Source: Methanospirillum hungatei | GTDB lineage: Archaea > Halobacteriota > Methanomicrobia > Methanomicrobiales > Methanospirillaceae | Length of the DNA: 16,704 nt | NCBI RefSeq assembly: GCF_020216685.1 | Contig: NZ_JAIWNS010000056.1 | Location: 1 to 16,704 of the forward strand | Direction of reading: 5' to 3' | In this document: piece after piece, positions 8,779 through 14,652 of the stretch | How positions within the stretch are numbered: position 1 is the stretch's first letter | Layout of the letters: every line of letters begins with the position of its first letter | Program-made: the position numbers and the translations under genes | The notes under the pieces: model-generated | Databases searched by the model: none | What the model saw: the letters and a program-made list of their open reading frames with translations, nothing else | Told to the model about the DNA's origin: nothing

Positions 8779-9575
8779 AACATGCCTCCTTTCAGCATCT
8801 CATGCACTTCAGCTGCACTCATACCGTCATGAACAATTTTTGCACATGCACGGACAAATAATGCCGGATTTGCATGCTGGAACGCATTTCTTCCGATAGA
8901 AAGTCCGGCTGCCCCGCCTTCCATCGAACCCTCGATAAGTTCAAGAGTGGTGAGATCATCGGTCTTTGATCCTCCTGCCACTACAACCGGAACCGGACAA
9001 CCCCTGGTCACTTCACGGAAGGTATCTGGATCACCAGTGTAATTGGTCTTCACAAGGTCAGCACCGAGTTCTGCAGCCACCCTGGCCGCAAGCCGTACAT
9101 GCTCCACAGCATGTTCATCATCAATCTTCCGGCCACGCGGGTACATCATGGCAAGGAGTGGAACTCCCCACTCCATACATTCAATGGCAACATGCCCGAG
9201 ATCGGTGAGCATCTGTGCTTCAGAATCGGCACCGATATTCACATGCATTGAAACTGCATCTGCACCCATCTTCAGGGCATTAGTTACAGAATTGACCAAT
9301 ACTTTCTCATTCGGATCCGGCCCGATAGCAGTCGATGCCGAGAGATGCAGAATCAGGCCGACATCGTGGCCCCGTTGCCGGTGACCATGCAGGGCCAGAC
9401 CCACGTGACCCAGGACTGCATTTGCACCCCCCTCTGCAACCGAATTTACTGCATCAGGAAGGTCGACAAGGCCCTCAATGGGTCCAAGGGTTACTCCATG
9501 ATCCATGGGAACAATAATTGTCTTTCTGGTGTTGCGGTTCATGATTCTTTCAAGTCTGATATCTTTCCCTCTCAT
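8775..9575 (-). CDS. aroA': ADTH synthase/fructose-bisphosphate aldolase family protein, copy 1
   Basis: This is the first structural gene of the aromatic operon, 266 residues, homologous to the following gene along its full length. It has the class I aldolase residues: MDHG (Asp25), YPRG (Tyr145) and Lys176 in [19 protein letters not shown] and GRNAFQH form the phosphate-binding end of the barrel. At 55-60 it reads LGHVGL where copy 2 reads ILHKGL. The two copies may split DKFP formation and ADTH synthesis between them; this is inference. ATG 9575 is supported by GGAGTGA 6 nt upstream. That ribosome-binding site can pair with an upstream element next to the stop of the leader ORF, so translation is likely controlled there. 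Confidence 0.93.
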   Translation of the reverse strand: MRGKDIRLERIMNRNTRKTIIVPMDHGVTLGPIEGLVDLPDAVNSVAEGGANAVLGHVGLALHGHRQRGHDVGLILHLSASTAIGPDPNEKVLVNSVTNALKMGADAVSMHVNIGADSEAQMLTDLGHVAIECMEWGVPLLAMMYPRGRKIDDEHAVEHVRLAARVAAELGADLVKTNYTGDPDTFREVTRGCPVPVVVAGGSKTDDLTTLELIEGSMEGGAAGLSIGRNAFQHANPALFVRACAKIVHDGMSAAEVHEMLKGGML

Positions 9576-9579
9576 AACA

Positions 9580-9610
9580 GATCACTCCATTTTGATACGA
9601 GTAATCACTC
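9580..9610 (-). promoter_or_regulatory. Ribosome-binding-site-sequestering hairpin before the first aro gene
   Basis: On the minus strand, GATTACTC (9606-9599) can form 8 pairs, one of them G-U, with GAGTGATC (9587-9580), across an 11-nt loop. The 3' arm contains most of the GGAGTGA ribosome-binding site of copy 1. A second GAGTGAT copy (9610-9604) overlaps the leader stop and can form a short 4-bp competing stem with ACTC. A ribosome paused at the last leader codons or at the stop (9611-9609) would cover the 5' arm and leave the binding site free. The pairings are seen in the sequence; the switch is inferred. Confidence 0.5.
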
Positions 9611-9752
9611 AGTACCAAAAAAACTGATAAAAGCTAAAAAAGAACGAATAAAAACGATATTCGCCAGAACAGTCGTTCGATACGGAAGACAAGCTGGAAG
9701 AAGCAGGGCTGCACAATGCTACAGACTTCACACCCTCCACACAGTTTGTCAT
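9609..9752 (-). CDS. Aromatic-residue-rich leader peptide of the aro operon
   Basis: This is a 47-codon ORF from ATG 9752 to TGA at 9611-9609. The first 31 residues are Ser/Cys/Val-rich and unremarkable. Residues 32-47 read YRFYSFFFSFYQFFWY: 12 aromatic residues in 16 positions, covering Phe (7), Tyr (4) and Trp (1), followed directly by the stop. The centre of a TATA box (TTTATATG) is 26 nt before the ATG, so the transcript is probably leaderless with the ATG at or next to its 5' end. The stop is 33 nt before the first aro gene. Position and content match bacterial leader peptides that sense charged tRNA, and the operon makes precursors of exactly these three amino acids. A caution is that T-rich DNA yields Phe in any frame; the Tyr and Trp codons, the stop position and the TATA spacing are the independent evidence. 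The ORF is too short for usual gene finding. Confidence 0.75.
   Translation of the reverse strand: MTNCVEGVKSVALCSPASSSLSSVSNDCSGEYRFYSFFFSFYQFFWY
9617..9654 (-). terminator. U-rich tract inside the leader ORF, possible conditional terminator
   Basis: On the minus strand this stretch has T runs of 5, 6, 4 and 7 within 38 nt. Archaeal RNA polymerase terminates at U-rich tracts without needing a hairpin. The tract lies downstream of the leader promoter and is built from the Phe/Tyr codons of the leader peptide. It could stop transcription before the structural genes under some conditions. No strong GC hairpin was seen just before it. Termination here is inferred. Confidence 0.4.
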
Positions 9753-9773
9753 GATCAGGGGTCAGTGTTGTTA

Positions 9774-9796
9774 CATATAAACATATCGTGATCGTG
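9774..9796 (-). promoter_or_regulatory. aro operon promoter: TATA box with an upstream tandem hexamer
   Basis: TTTATATG (9781-9774) is a good archaeal TATA box centred 26 nt before the leader-peptide ATG, giving a predicted start at about 9752-9750. Three nt upstream of it lie two perfect tandem copies of CACGAT (9796-9785), which overlap the B-recognition-element region and could be a regulator site. No such box was found closer to the first structural gene, so the leader of about 175 nt is probably transcribed. Confidence 0.6.
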
Positions 9797-9852
9797 CCAT
9801 GTTATAGCATAGCATGGGTGATGCCTCATCCATACCCGATGATTTCACGCAC

Positions 9853-9867
9853 AAAAAATGAGGAAAA
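9853..9867 (-). terminator. T-rich tract after the aMBF1 gene
   Basis: Directly after the aMBF1 stop the minus strand has T4 (9867-9864) and T6 (9858-9853). This is a likely archaeal U-tract terminator, separating aMBF1 from the downstream aro promoter. An imperfect hairpin (9816-9837, GGGT/GATG arms) lies further on but is not followed by T's. Confidence 0.45.
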
Positions 9868-10371
9868 TTACTTCTTCGCCTTCTTGATCTGGATGACATC
9901 CCCCATCGTGGTAGTCATCCTGGCGTGGTGCAGATCAGTCGGCTCTGATGAACCTTCGTCCAGCAGACTGATATTAAGTGTCTTTTCCAGCTTCTTCCGA
10001 ACCTCATCTTCCGGTATCAGTTCGCCTTTTTCAAGTTTCTTTACGAGGAGCTCACGCTCCATCATGGCAAGGGCAAGATCTTTCTGGGTCATTCCCAGTT
10101 TCATCCGTGCATCCCGAATCCGGTCAGCATAATCTTCAACAAGATCGCCTCCCATCCGGTCAAACAGATCCTTGGATCGGTGTACCTGTGGTCTTGCGGA
10201 ACCGGAATAGGCGGATGTTCGTACTGCCTGTGCTGCAGATGTCCGGGGAGCTGCTCCCTGGACTTCAGTGCCATATTTTGCACAGCCATTACACACCGAG
10301 AGCTCGGCCCCTTCGATCTTGATCCTTTTCAAAGGGCCTTTGGCTTCTGCGCCGCACATTTCACACTGCAT
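9868..10371 (-). CDS. Archaeal multiprotein bridging factor aMBF1 (zinc ribbon plus HTH)
   Basis: Numbered from the upstream ATG at 10386, a zinc ribbon is formed by Cys8, Cys11, Cys32 and Cys35 (CEMC and CNGC). It is followed by a flexible Ser/Ala/Arg linker and a Cro/C1-type helix-turn-helix at about 87-142 (RIRDARMKLGMTQKDLALAM). This matches the archaeal MBF1 family, which is thought to act in transcription and to associate with ribosomes. ATG 10371 (MQCEMCGAE) is preferred because family members start close to the first Cys and because the TATA box at 10407-10402 would place the transcript start near 10378; ATGs at 10386 and 10383 are alternatives. It is divergent from the first PAN gene and upstream of the aro operon on the same strand, with its own promoter. 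Confidence 0.88.
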   Translation of the reverse strand: MQCEMCGAEAKGPLKRIKIEGAELSVCNGCAKYGTEVQGAAPRTSAAQAVRTSAYSGSARPQVHRSKDLFDRMGGDLVEDYADRIRDARMKLGMTQKDLALAMMERELLVKKLEKGELIPEDEVRKKLEKTLNISLLDEGSSEPTDLHHARMTTTMGDVIQIKKAKK

Positions 10372-10383
10372 TTTCGCAAACAT

Positions 10384-10408
10384 CATATAGTCACTTACCC
10401 CTATATAC
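10384..10408. promoter_or_regulatory. Divergent promoter region, aMBF1 and PAN 1
   Basis: TATATA at 10402-10407 is placed to serve aMBF1 on the minus strand (predicted start near 10378). CATATAG at 10384-10390 could serve PAN 1 on the plus strand (predicted start near 10413). If so, the two promoters are interleaved and each transcript starts within or just beyond the other box, so they may compete. Confidence 0.45.
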
Positions 10409-10420
10409 CTGATTGATCAG

Positions 10421-11659
10421 ATGGCAGAAGCAGCCCGCCACCCGGATGACATGAAAACTCCTGAGGAGTTATACCGGTATTTAGTAGACCGGGTTGCAGG
10501 AATGGAATCGCAAAACCAGGAATTGAAGGAGCAGATACGGCAACTGGAGTCAGATAAGCGATATATTGAAACCCAGAAGATCCGGTACGAACGGGAGGTC
10601 AGGAAGCTGAAAAGCGAGATTGAACACCTGAAAACCCCCCCGCTCATCGTCGGAACCGTAACTGATATCATCGATTCCGGCCGCGTTGTTGTGCGTTCAA
10701 GTGCGGGGCCCCGGTTTCTCGTCAGGGTGTCACAGGCAGTAAGTCCTGACTCCCTGAAAGCCGGTGTCAGATGTACCTTAAATCAGCAGTCTCTGGCTAT
10801 AGTGGAAGTGCTCCCAAGCACGTATGATTCACAGGTTTATGGTATGGAACTGGTTGACGCTCCGACTGAGACCTACGAGGACATAGGCGGCCTTGAAAAG
10901 CAGATTATGGAGATTCGTGAAGCGGTCGAGCTTCCGATGACACGACCTGATCTGTTTGAGAAGATAGGTATTAACCCACCCAAAGGGGTCCTGCTTTATG
11001 GACCTCCAGGGACTGGTAAAACCCTTCTTGCAAAGGCCGTTGCACATGAGACTCATGCAATCTTCCTGCACACTGTCGGTTCAGAACTGGTCCAGAAATA
11101 TATTGGTGAAGGAGCCCGCCTTGTCAGGGAACTCTTTGACCTTGCGAAAGAGAAGGCACCATCAATCGTTTTCATCGATGAGATTGATGCCATAGGTGCA
11201 TCACGCACAGAAGCCATGACCTCCGGAGACCGGGAAGTGCAGCGTACGCTCATGCAACTCCTCGCAGCCATGGATGGTTTTGAGCCACGTGGTGATGTGA
11301 AAATTATCGGTGCAACAAACCGGATTGATATTCTTGATGCAGCCCTCCTGCGTCCTGGACGGTTTGACAGGATTATTGAAATTCCTCTCCCTGATACCGA
11401 AGGCAGATACTCTATCCTGAAAGTTCATACGAGGTGCATGAACCTGTCAGAGGATGTGGATCTGATGGAGGTAGCCCGGCTTACTGAAGGAAGAAACGGA
11501 GCAGAACTGAATGCAATCTGTATGGAAGCAGGGATGTTTGCTATCAGGAAGGAACACCCGCAAGTCGATCAGGAAGATTTCCTGACTGCTCTGAATAAAT
11601 TCAGATGTGACTTTGAGAGGGATCACAGATTGACGACAGCAGGCGTCATGTTTGCCTGA
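10421..11659 (+). CDS. pan: Proteasome-activating nucleotidase, paralogue 1
   Basis: This is the AAA+ ATPase that unfolds substrates and feeds them into the archaeal 20S proteasome as a hexamer, 412 residues. An N-terminal coiled coil (about 24-72) is followed by the KTPP segment holding the candidate cis-proline and by an OB domain. The AAA domain has Walker A GPPGTGKT (194-201), pore-loop YIG (227-229), Walker B IVFIDE (249-254), sensor GATN (297-300) and arginine fingers in RPGRFDR (311-317). The C-terminus is VMFA, so the proteasome-docking hydrophobic-Tyr-X tail is replaced by Met-Phe-Ala. The start is ATG 10421, with ATG 10451 as a weaker choice; no clear ribosome-binding site is present. 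A second PAN gene is 0.5 kb downstream on the opposite strand. Confidence 0.95.
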   Translation: MAEAARHPDDMKTPEELYRYLVDRVAGMESQNQELKEQIRQLESDKRYIETQKIRYEREVRKLKSEIEHLKTPPLIVGTVTDIIDSGRVVVRSSAGPRFLVRVSQAVSPDSLKAGVRCTLNQQSLAIVEVLPSTYDSQVYGMELVDAPTETYEDIGGLEKQIMEIREAVELPMTRPDLFEKIGINPPKGVLLYGPPGTGKTLLAKAVAHETHAIFLHTVGSELVQKYIGEGARLVRELFDLAKEKAPSIVFIDEIDAIGASRTEAMTSGDREVQRTLMQLLAAMDGFEPRGDVKIIGATNRIDILDAALLRPGRFDRIIEIPLPDTEGRYSILKVHTRCMNLSEDVDLMEVARLTEGRNGAELNAICMEAGMFAIRKEHPQVDQEDFLTALNKFRCDFERDHRLTTAGVMFA

Positions 11660-11663
11660 TTAG

Positions 11664-11694
11664 TCTTACTCTTCTTCTCTCCCTTCTGTTTTTT
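11664..11694 (+). terminator. Pyrimidine-rich terminator after PAN 1
   Basis: After the PAN 1 stop, the plus strand is an almost pure C/T stretch ending in T6 (11689-11694). This fits archaeal U-tract termination. It overlaps the stop of the convergent small gene by two bases. Confidence 0.5.
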
Positions 11695-12169
11695 AAAGAT
11701 TGTCAGACCTGACATCTTCAGGTGCACACATCCGGCAGACTGTGAACTCTTCTTCTGAACAAAGCACTTCGAAAACATCTTCATCAGATGCCTGATCTCT
11801 ATCATGGTTGCATAACTGCGGAAAGGTATCATATTTTACCAAACTCCCATCTCCCTTGACCAGGTACCAGATCTTCCAGGGCCAGGGATCTGGATGAGGT
11901 TCTCTTTCAAGATACCGTGACCTGGCAACCGACGGGGTACAATACATGCCAGGAGTTATCTCAAAAAGATAATCAGACCCAAATTTCCGGATAAAGTACT
12001 TCAAATCCGAAGCCAGGGAGAGCGCTGCAGATAGTGAACTGACCTTAACAATGATGCCGACCGGAGTTTCTTTTGGATCATAAAACCGAAGCGCATTCCA
12101 CGCGGTCTCTGATCTCCTGAGTTCCTGGTATAACCTAATCCCCGGTCTGCTGAAAACCAGCAGATTCAT
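11693..12169 (-). CDS. Conserved-looking hypothetical protein of unknown function
   Basis: I do not recognise this 158-residue protein. It has no signal peptide or membrane segment. The N-terminal half is mixed alpha/beta in character (LRFYDPKETPVGIIVKVSSLSAALSLASDLKYF is split by a proline). The middle is rich in Trp, Pro and Tyr. The C-terminal part has five Cys including an FTVCRMCAP segment, but no clean zinc-ribbon spacing. The frame extends to a TTG at 12178; ATG 12169 is preferred. It starts 11 nt after the stop of PAN 2 on the same strand, so it is probably cotranscribed with it, and converges on PAN 1. A link to proteasome function is only suggested by position. Its base composition resembles the neighbours. 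Confidence 0.7.
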   Translation of the reverse strand: MNLLVFSRPGIRLYQELRRSETAWNALRFYDPKETPVGIIVKVSSLSAALSLASDLKYFIRKFGSDYLFEITPGMYCTPSVARSRYLEREPHPDPWPWKIWYLVKGDGSLVKYDTFPQLCNHDRDQASDEDVFEVLCSEEEFTVCRMCAPEDVRSDNL

Positions 12170-12180
12170 AAAAAACAATA

Positions 12181-13344
12181 TTAGCGGAACATCCGCTCTT
12201 CAGAATCATGCTCTTCGCCGGTAACCTTGCTAATGGCCTCAAGCAGATCCTGGTTCGTTACTTCAAATGCACTCTTTCGGACGGCAAACATACCTGCTTC
12301 CCTGCAGACTGCCTGAATCTGTGCACCGGTGAGCCCCTCGGTCAGAACAGATATTTCAGCAAGATTTACATCAGGGGAAAGGTTCATCTTTCTGGTATGG
12401 ATTTTTAATATCTCCTCACGGGCGATGATATCAGGTACCGGTATCTCAATGATCCGATCAAAGCGACCAGGACGAAGAAGTGCCGCATCAAGCATATCAA
12501 CCCGGTTGGTAGCTGCCATAATCCTGACATCCCCCCGGTTATCAAACCCATCCATCTCTGCCAGCAGCTGCATAAGGGTACGCTGCACCTCAGCACTCCC
12601 GCTTGTCCCGTCATTGGTACGTGTTGTTCCGATAGCATCAATCTCATCGATAAACACAATAGACGGGGCCCGGTCACGTGCCAGTGAAAAGAGCTCGCGG
12701 ACCATCTGGGCACCTTCACCAATATACTTATGAACCAGCTCACTGCCACTCATCCGGATAAAAGTGGCTTTTGCATTATGAGCGACTGCTTTTGCAAGAA
12801 GGGTTTTTCCAGTCCCCGGCGGCCCGTGGAGAAGAATTCCTTTGGGGGGTTCGACACCGATCCGCTCAAAGACTTCAGGCATTGTGAGCGGATATTCAAC
12901 CGCTTCCCTGATCTCTTCTATCTCACCACTGAGACCTCCAACATACTCAAAGGTCACCTCAGGGGATTCATCAAGTTCCATTACCCTGACCCTAGAGTCA
13001 TAGGTCTCTTCAAGCACCTTTACCACTGAAAGAGCATTGTTCACAGCGACTTTACATCCCGGATAGACGTGGGGGCGCAGATCATCAGCGAGTATGGTTA
13101 CATACTCCTGGTTGTTCCCCATCTGACGAAGATAAATCTCGCCATTATCAAAAACATCCACTACCAGCGCAACAAAGAGGGGCATTCGTTTGAGTTGTGA
13201 ATTTTCTCTTTTCAGAACAGAATTTTCCTTGATTAACTCCTCTGATCTGATAGATAACTCAAGATTCTGGGCCTCCAGCTCCTGGATCCGGATCTGATAG
13301 TGAATCTCATTTTCACAGGAGATACGTGCAAGAGGCTGTTCCAT
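12181..13344 (-). CDS. pan: Proteasome-activating nucleotidase, paralogue 2
   Basis: This second PAN-type AAA+ ATPase, 387 residues, has a shorter N-terminal coiled coil (about 15-53), then KRMPLF (a single proline where paralogue 1 has two), an OB domain, Walker A GPPGTGKT (174-181), pore-loop YIG, Walker B IVFIDE, sensor AATN and RPGRFDR arginine fingers. All catalytic elements are intact. The C-terminus is RMFR, again hydrophobic-Phe-X and not hydrophobic-Tyr-X. Differences in the coiled coil suggest different substrate or partner preference, or mixed hexamers; this is inference. ATG 13344 lies about 28 nt from the centre of a TATA box, consistent with a leaderless transcript. The small hypothetical gene follows on the same strand. 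Confidence 0.94.
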   Translation of the reverse strand: MEQPLARISCENEIHYQIRIQELEAQNLELSIRSEELIKENSVLKRENSQLKRMPLFVALVVDVFDNGEIYLRQMGNNQEYVTILADDLRPHVYPGCKVAVNNALSVVKVLEETYDSRVRVMELDESPEVTFEYVGGLSGEIEEIREAVEYPLTMPEVFERIGVEPPKGILLHGPPGTGKTLLAKAVAHNAKATFIRMSGSELVHKYIGEGAQMVRELFSLARDRAPSIVFIDEIDAIGTTRTNDGTSGSAEVQRTLMQLLAEMDGFDNRGDVRIMAATNRVDMLDAALLRPGRFDRIIEIPVPDIIAREEILKIHTRKMNLSPDVNLAEISVLTEGLTGAQIQAVCREAGMFAVRKSAFEVTNQDLLEAISKVTGEEHDSEERMFR

Positions 13345-13348
13345 AGTA

Positions 13349-13377
13349 CATAATTATCCAGTCGTTCTACTTATACA
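13349..13377. promoter_or_regulatory. Divergent leaderless promoters, PAN 2 and phosphomevalonate dehydratase small subunit
   Basis: The two genes diverge from starts about 40 nt apart. TGTATAAG on the minus strand (13377-13370) is centred about 28 nt before the PAN 2 ATG. CATAATTAT on the plus strand (13349-13357) is centred about 27 nt before GTG 13381 and 33 nt before ATG 13387. Both transcripts should have little or no 5' untranslated region. Confidence 0.55.
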
Positions 13378-13386
13378 TGAGTGTGC

Positions 13387-13803
13387 ATGATAGTACAGGG
13401 ACGCGGAATATCGCGTGGTATTGGAAAAGGGCCCTTGCTGATAGGTCCTGATCCAATCTCATTTCTCTCCGGCGTGGATCCGGAGACTGGAATTGTATTA
13501 GAACCTGGTCACCCGCTTGAAGGAAAAGACATCACCGGGTCGGTTCTGGCCTTTGAATATGGGAAAGGATCAACCGTCGGGAGTTATATCCTCTATGCCC
13601 TCTCGCGCAATGGTCATGCTCCAGCGGCGATCATCAACCAGGAAGCAGAGACCATCATCGTTGTCGGGGCCATAATGGGAAAGATACCCATGATCGACCG
13701 GATTGGAACTCCCCTTACCAGCCTTCCATCCGGCACAATCGTGGAGGTAGACGGGACAGCAGGAACTCTGACCATCCCTGATGAAAAAGAAAATCAGGCC
13801 TGA
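13387..13803 (+). CDS. Phosphomevalonate dehydratase small subunit (DUF126, aconitase X swivel domain)
   Basis: This is the small subunit of the enzyme that dehydrates 5-phosphomevalonate in the modified archaeal mevalonate pathway to isoprenoid lipids. The visible family pattern is GRGISRGIGKGPLLI at the N-terminus, FEYGKGSTVGSYILYAL with the conserved GKGS serine, and a central APAAIINQEAETIIVVGAI. At 138 residues it has the normal length. The large subunit (DUF521, iron-sulfur) is not in the window. ATG 13387 is chosen; GTG 13381 in the same frame is possible and fits the TATA spacing slightly better. It converges with the lipoprotein gene, with only 3 nt between stops. Confidence 0.9.
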   Translation: MIVQGRGISRGIGKGPLLIGPDPISFLSGVDPETGIVLEPGHPLEGKDITGSVLAFEYGKGSTVGSYILYALSRNGHAPAAIINQEAETIIVVGAIMGKIPMIDRIGTPLTSLPSGTIVEVDGTAGTLTIPDEKENQA

Positions 13804-13806
13804 AAA

Positions 13807-14484
13807 TCAGGAATTAAAAGAATATTCCCTGACATATTTTTTATCAAGGTATGGAAATCCCCATTCCGAACAATACCCATCCAGTGTTTTAATATCGGTA
13901 ATCACTTTCTTCCCATAATTATCTGCAAGATCCTGGTATCGACGGTAATTTCCAAGAGATGCCGCATCAGTCCCGGCATTCTTCCAGTACACAGCCTGTT
14001 TCAGACTTGATGCATAGGATCCAAGAGATCTGATAAACCCCAGATATTTGTTAAAAATAACTTCCTCTTTTGATGTGAGACCAGGGAAGACATTTTTTTC
14101 TGGAAGTGACCGGTCAAGGGAATACTCATCGGTCAGGTCATTGATCGCCGTCTCAAGAGCCAGCGCCTTTTCCTGAATACCAGCTGCATCAAGAGCACGA
14201 TCAGCAGTCCTGATTGCCATGTAGGCCTTCGTTAGTTCTGGAAAGGTATCCTCAATAAAAGCTTTCAGTTGCCCGGAACCGGGTGTATCAGGAGTCATCA
14301 CCCGTTTCTGAACAGGCTCTGCAGAAGGAGGGATCTGTGTCGGTGTTACTACCATCTCTCCGGTGGTCGAGACCGGAACAGGACCACTATCAGAGAGGGA
14401 ACCTAAGTCCTGATTTATACATCCTGATGACAGAATACCCAGAGATACTATAAATATGAGGATGAGAAAAATCCGATTTTTCAT
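13807..14484 (-). CDS. Predicted lipoprotein of unknown function
   Basis: This 225-residue protein begins with two basic residues and a hydrophobic helix (FLILIFIVSLGIL), followed by the lipobox LSSGC at about residue 22. The mature protein should be lipid-anchored outside the membrane. A Ser/Thr/Pro-rich linker follows (about 28-70), then a helical domain with many Ala, Leu and Tyr residues. I do not recognise the domain. ATG 14484 is 26 nt from the centre of the TATATATA box, which supports this start and a leaderless transcript. Confidence 0.82.
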   Translation of the reverse strand: MKNRIFLILIFIVSLGILSSGCINQDLGSLSDSGPVPVSTTGEMVVTPTQIPPSAEPVQKRVMTPDTPGSGQLKAFIEDTFPELTKAYMAIRTADRALDAAGIQEKALALETAINDLTDEYSLDRSLPEKNVFPGLTSKEEVIFNKYLGFIRSLGSYASSLKQAVYWKNAGTDAASLGNYRRYQDLADNYGKKVITDIKTLDGYCSEWGFPYLDKKYVREYSFNS

Positions 14485-14652
14485 ATCATCGGATAGGAAG
14501 ACTGAATATATATAGTGAACTGGTAGACGAATAGTATTGGTATGCTCTCTCTATTAAATTCAGGTTAAATTAGCCATTATTACGGACGGTATGTCTGGTG
14601 AAGATCAGAAAGTAGATGGTATTCATATCCTTTTCGTCTCATACCTTCTTTT
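14485..14652. promoter_or_regulatory. Divergent intergenic region with lipoprotein promoter
   Basis: The box at 14506-14514 (ATATATATA) is centred 26 nt before the lipoprotein ATG on the minus strand. For the plus-strand DUF475 gene only a weak box (TTCATATC, 14622-14629) sits at the matching distance from GTG 14653. AATAGTATTGG at 14530-14540 recurs before gyrB. No gene is seen in this stretch. Confidence 0.5.

Noticed and set aside
9626..9636. CTTTTATCAG as the aro operon TATA box
   Set aside because: It would give a transcript start about 25 nt downstream, near 9605, close to the first gene. It is weaker than TTTATATG at 9781-9774 and lies inside the aromatic-codon run.
9617..9654. The T-rich tract as just the terminator of aMBF1
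   Set aside because: A T-rich tract directly after the aMBF1 stop (9867-9853) and a good TATA box (9781-9774) lie between aMBF1 and this tract, so it belongs to the aro transcript. It remains the simplest alternative to the leader-peptide reading.
9345..9791. 148-codon plus-strand ORF across the aro operon leader
   Set aside because: It is mostly antisense to the first aro gene, has no recognisable domain, and its low-complexity Lys-rich part is the complement of the T-rich leader.
9816..9837. Hairpin GGGTGATG...CATC...ACCC between aMBF1 and the aro promoter as a terminator
   Set aside because: It has a 3-nt bulge and no T-run after it on either strand; the T-tracts at 9853-9867 are a better terminator.
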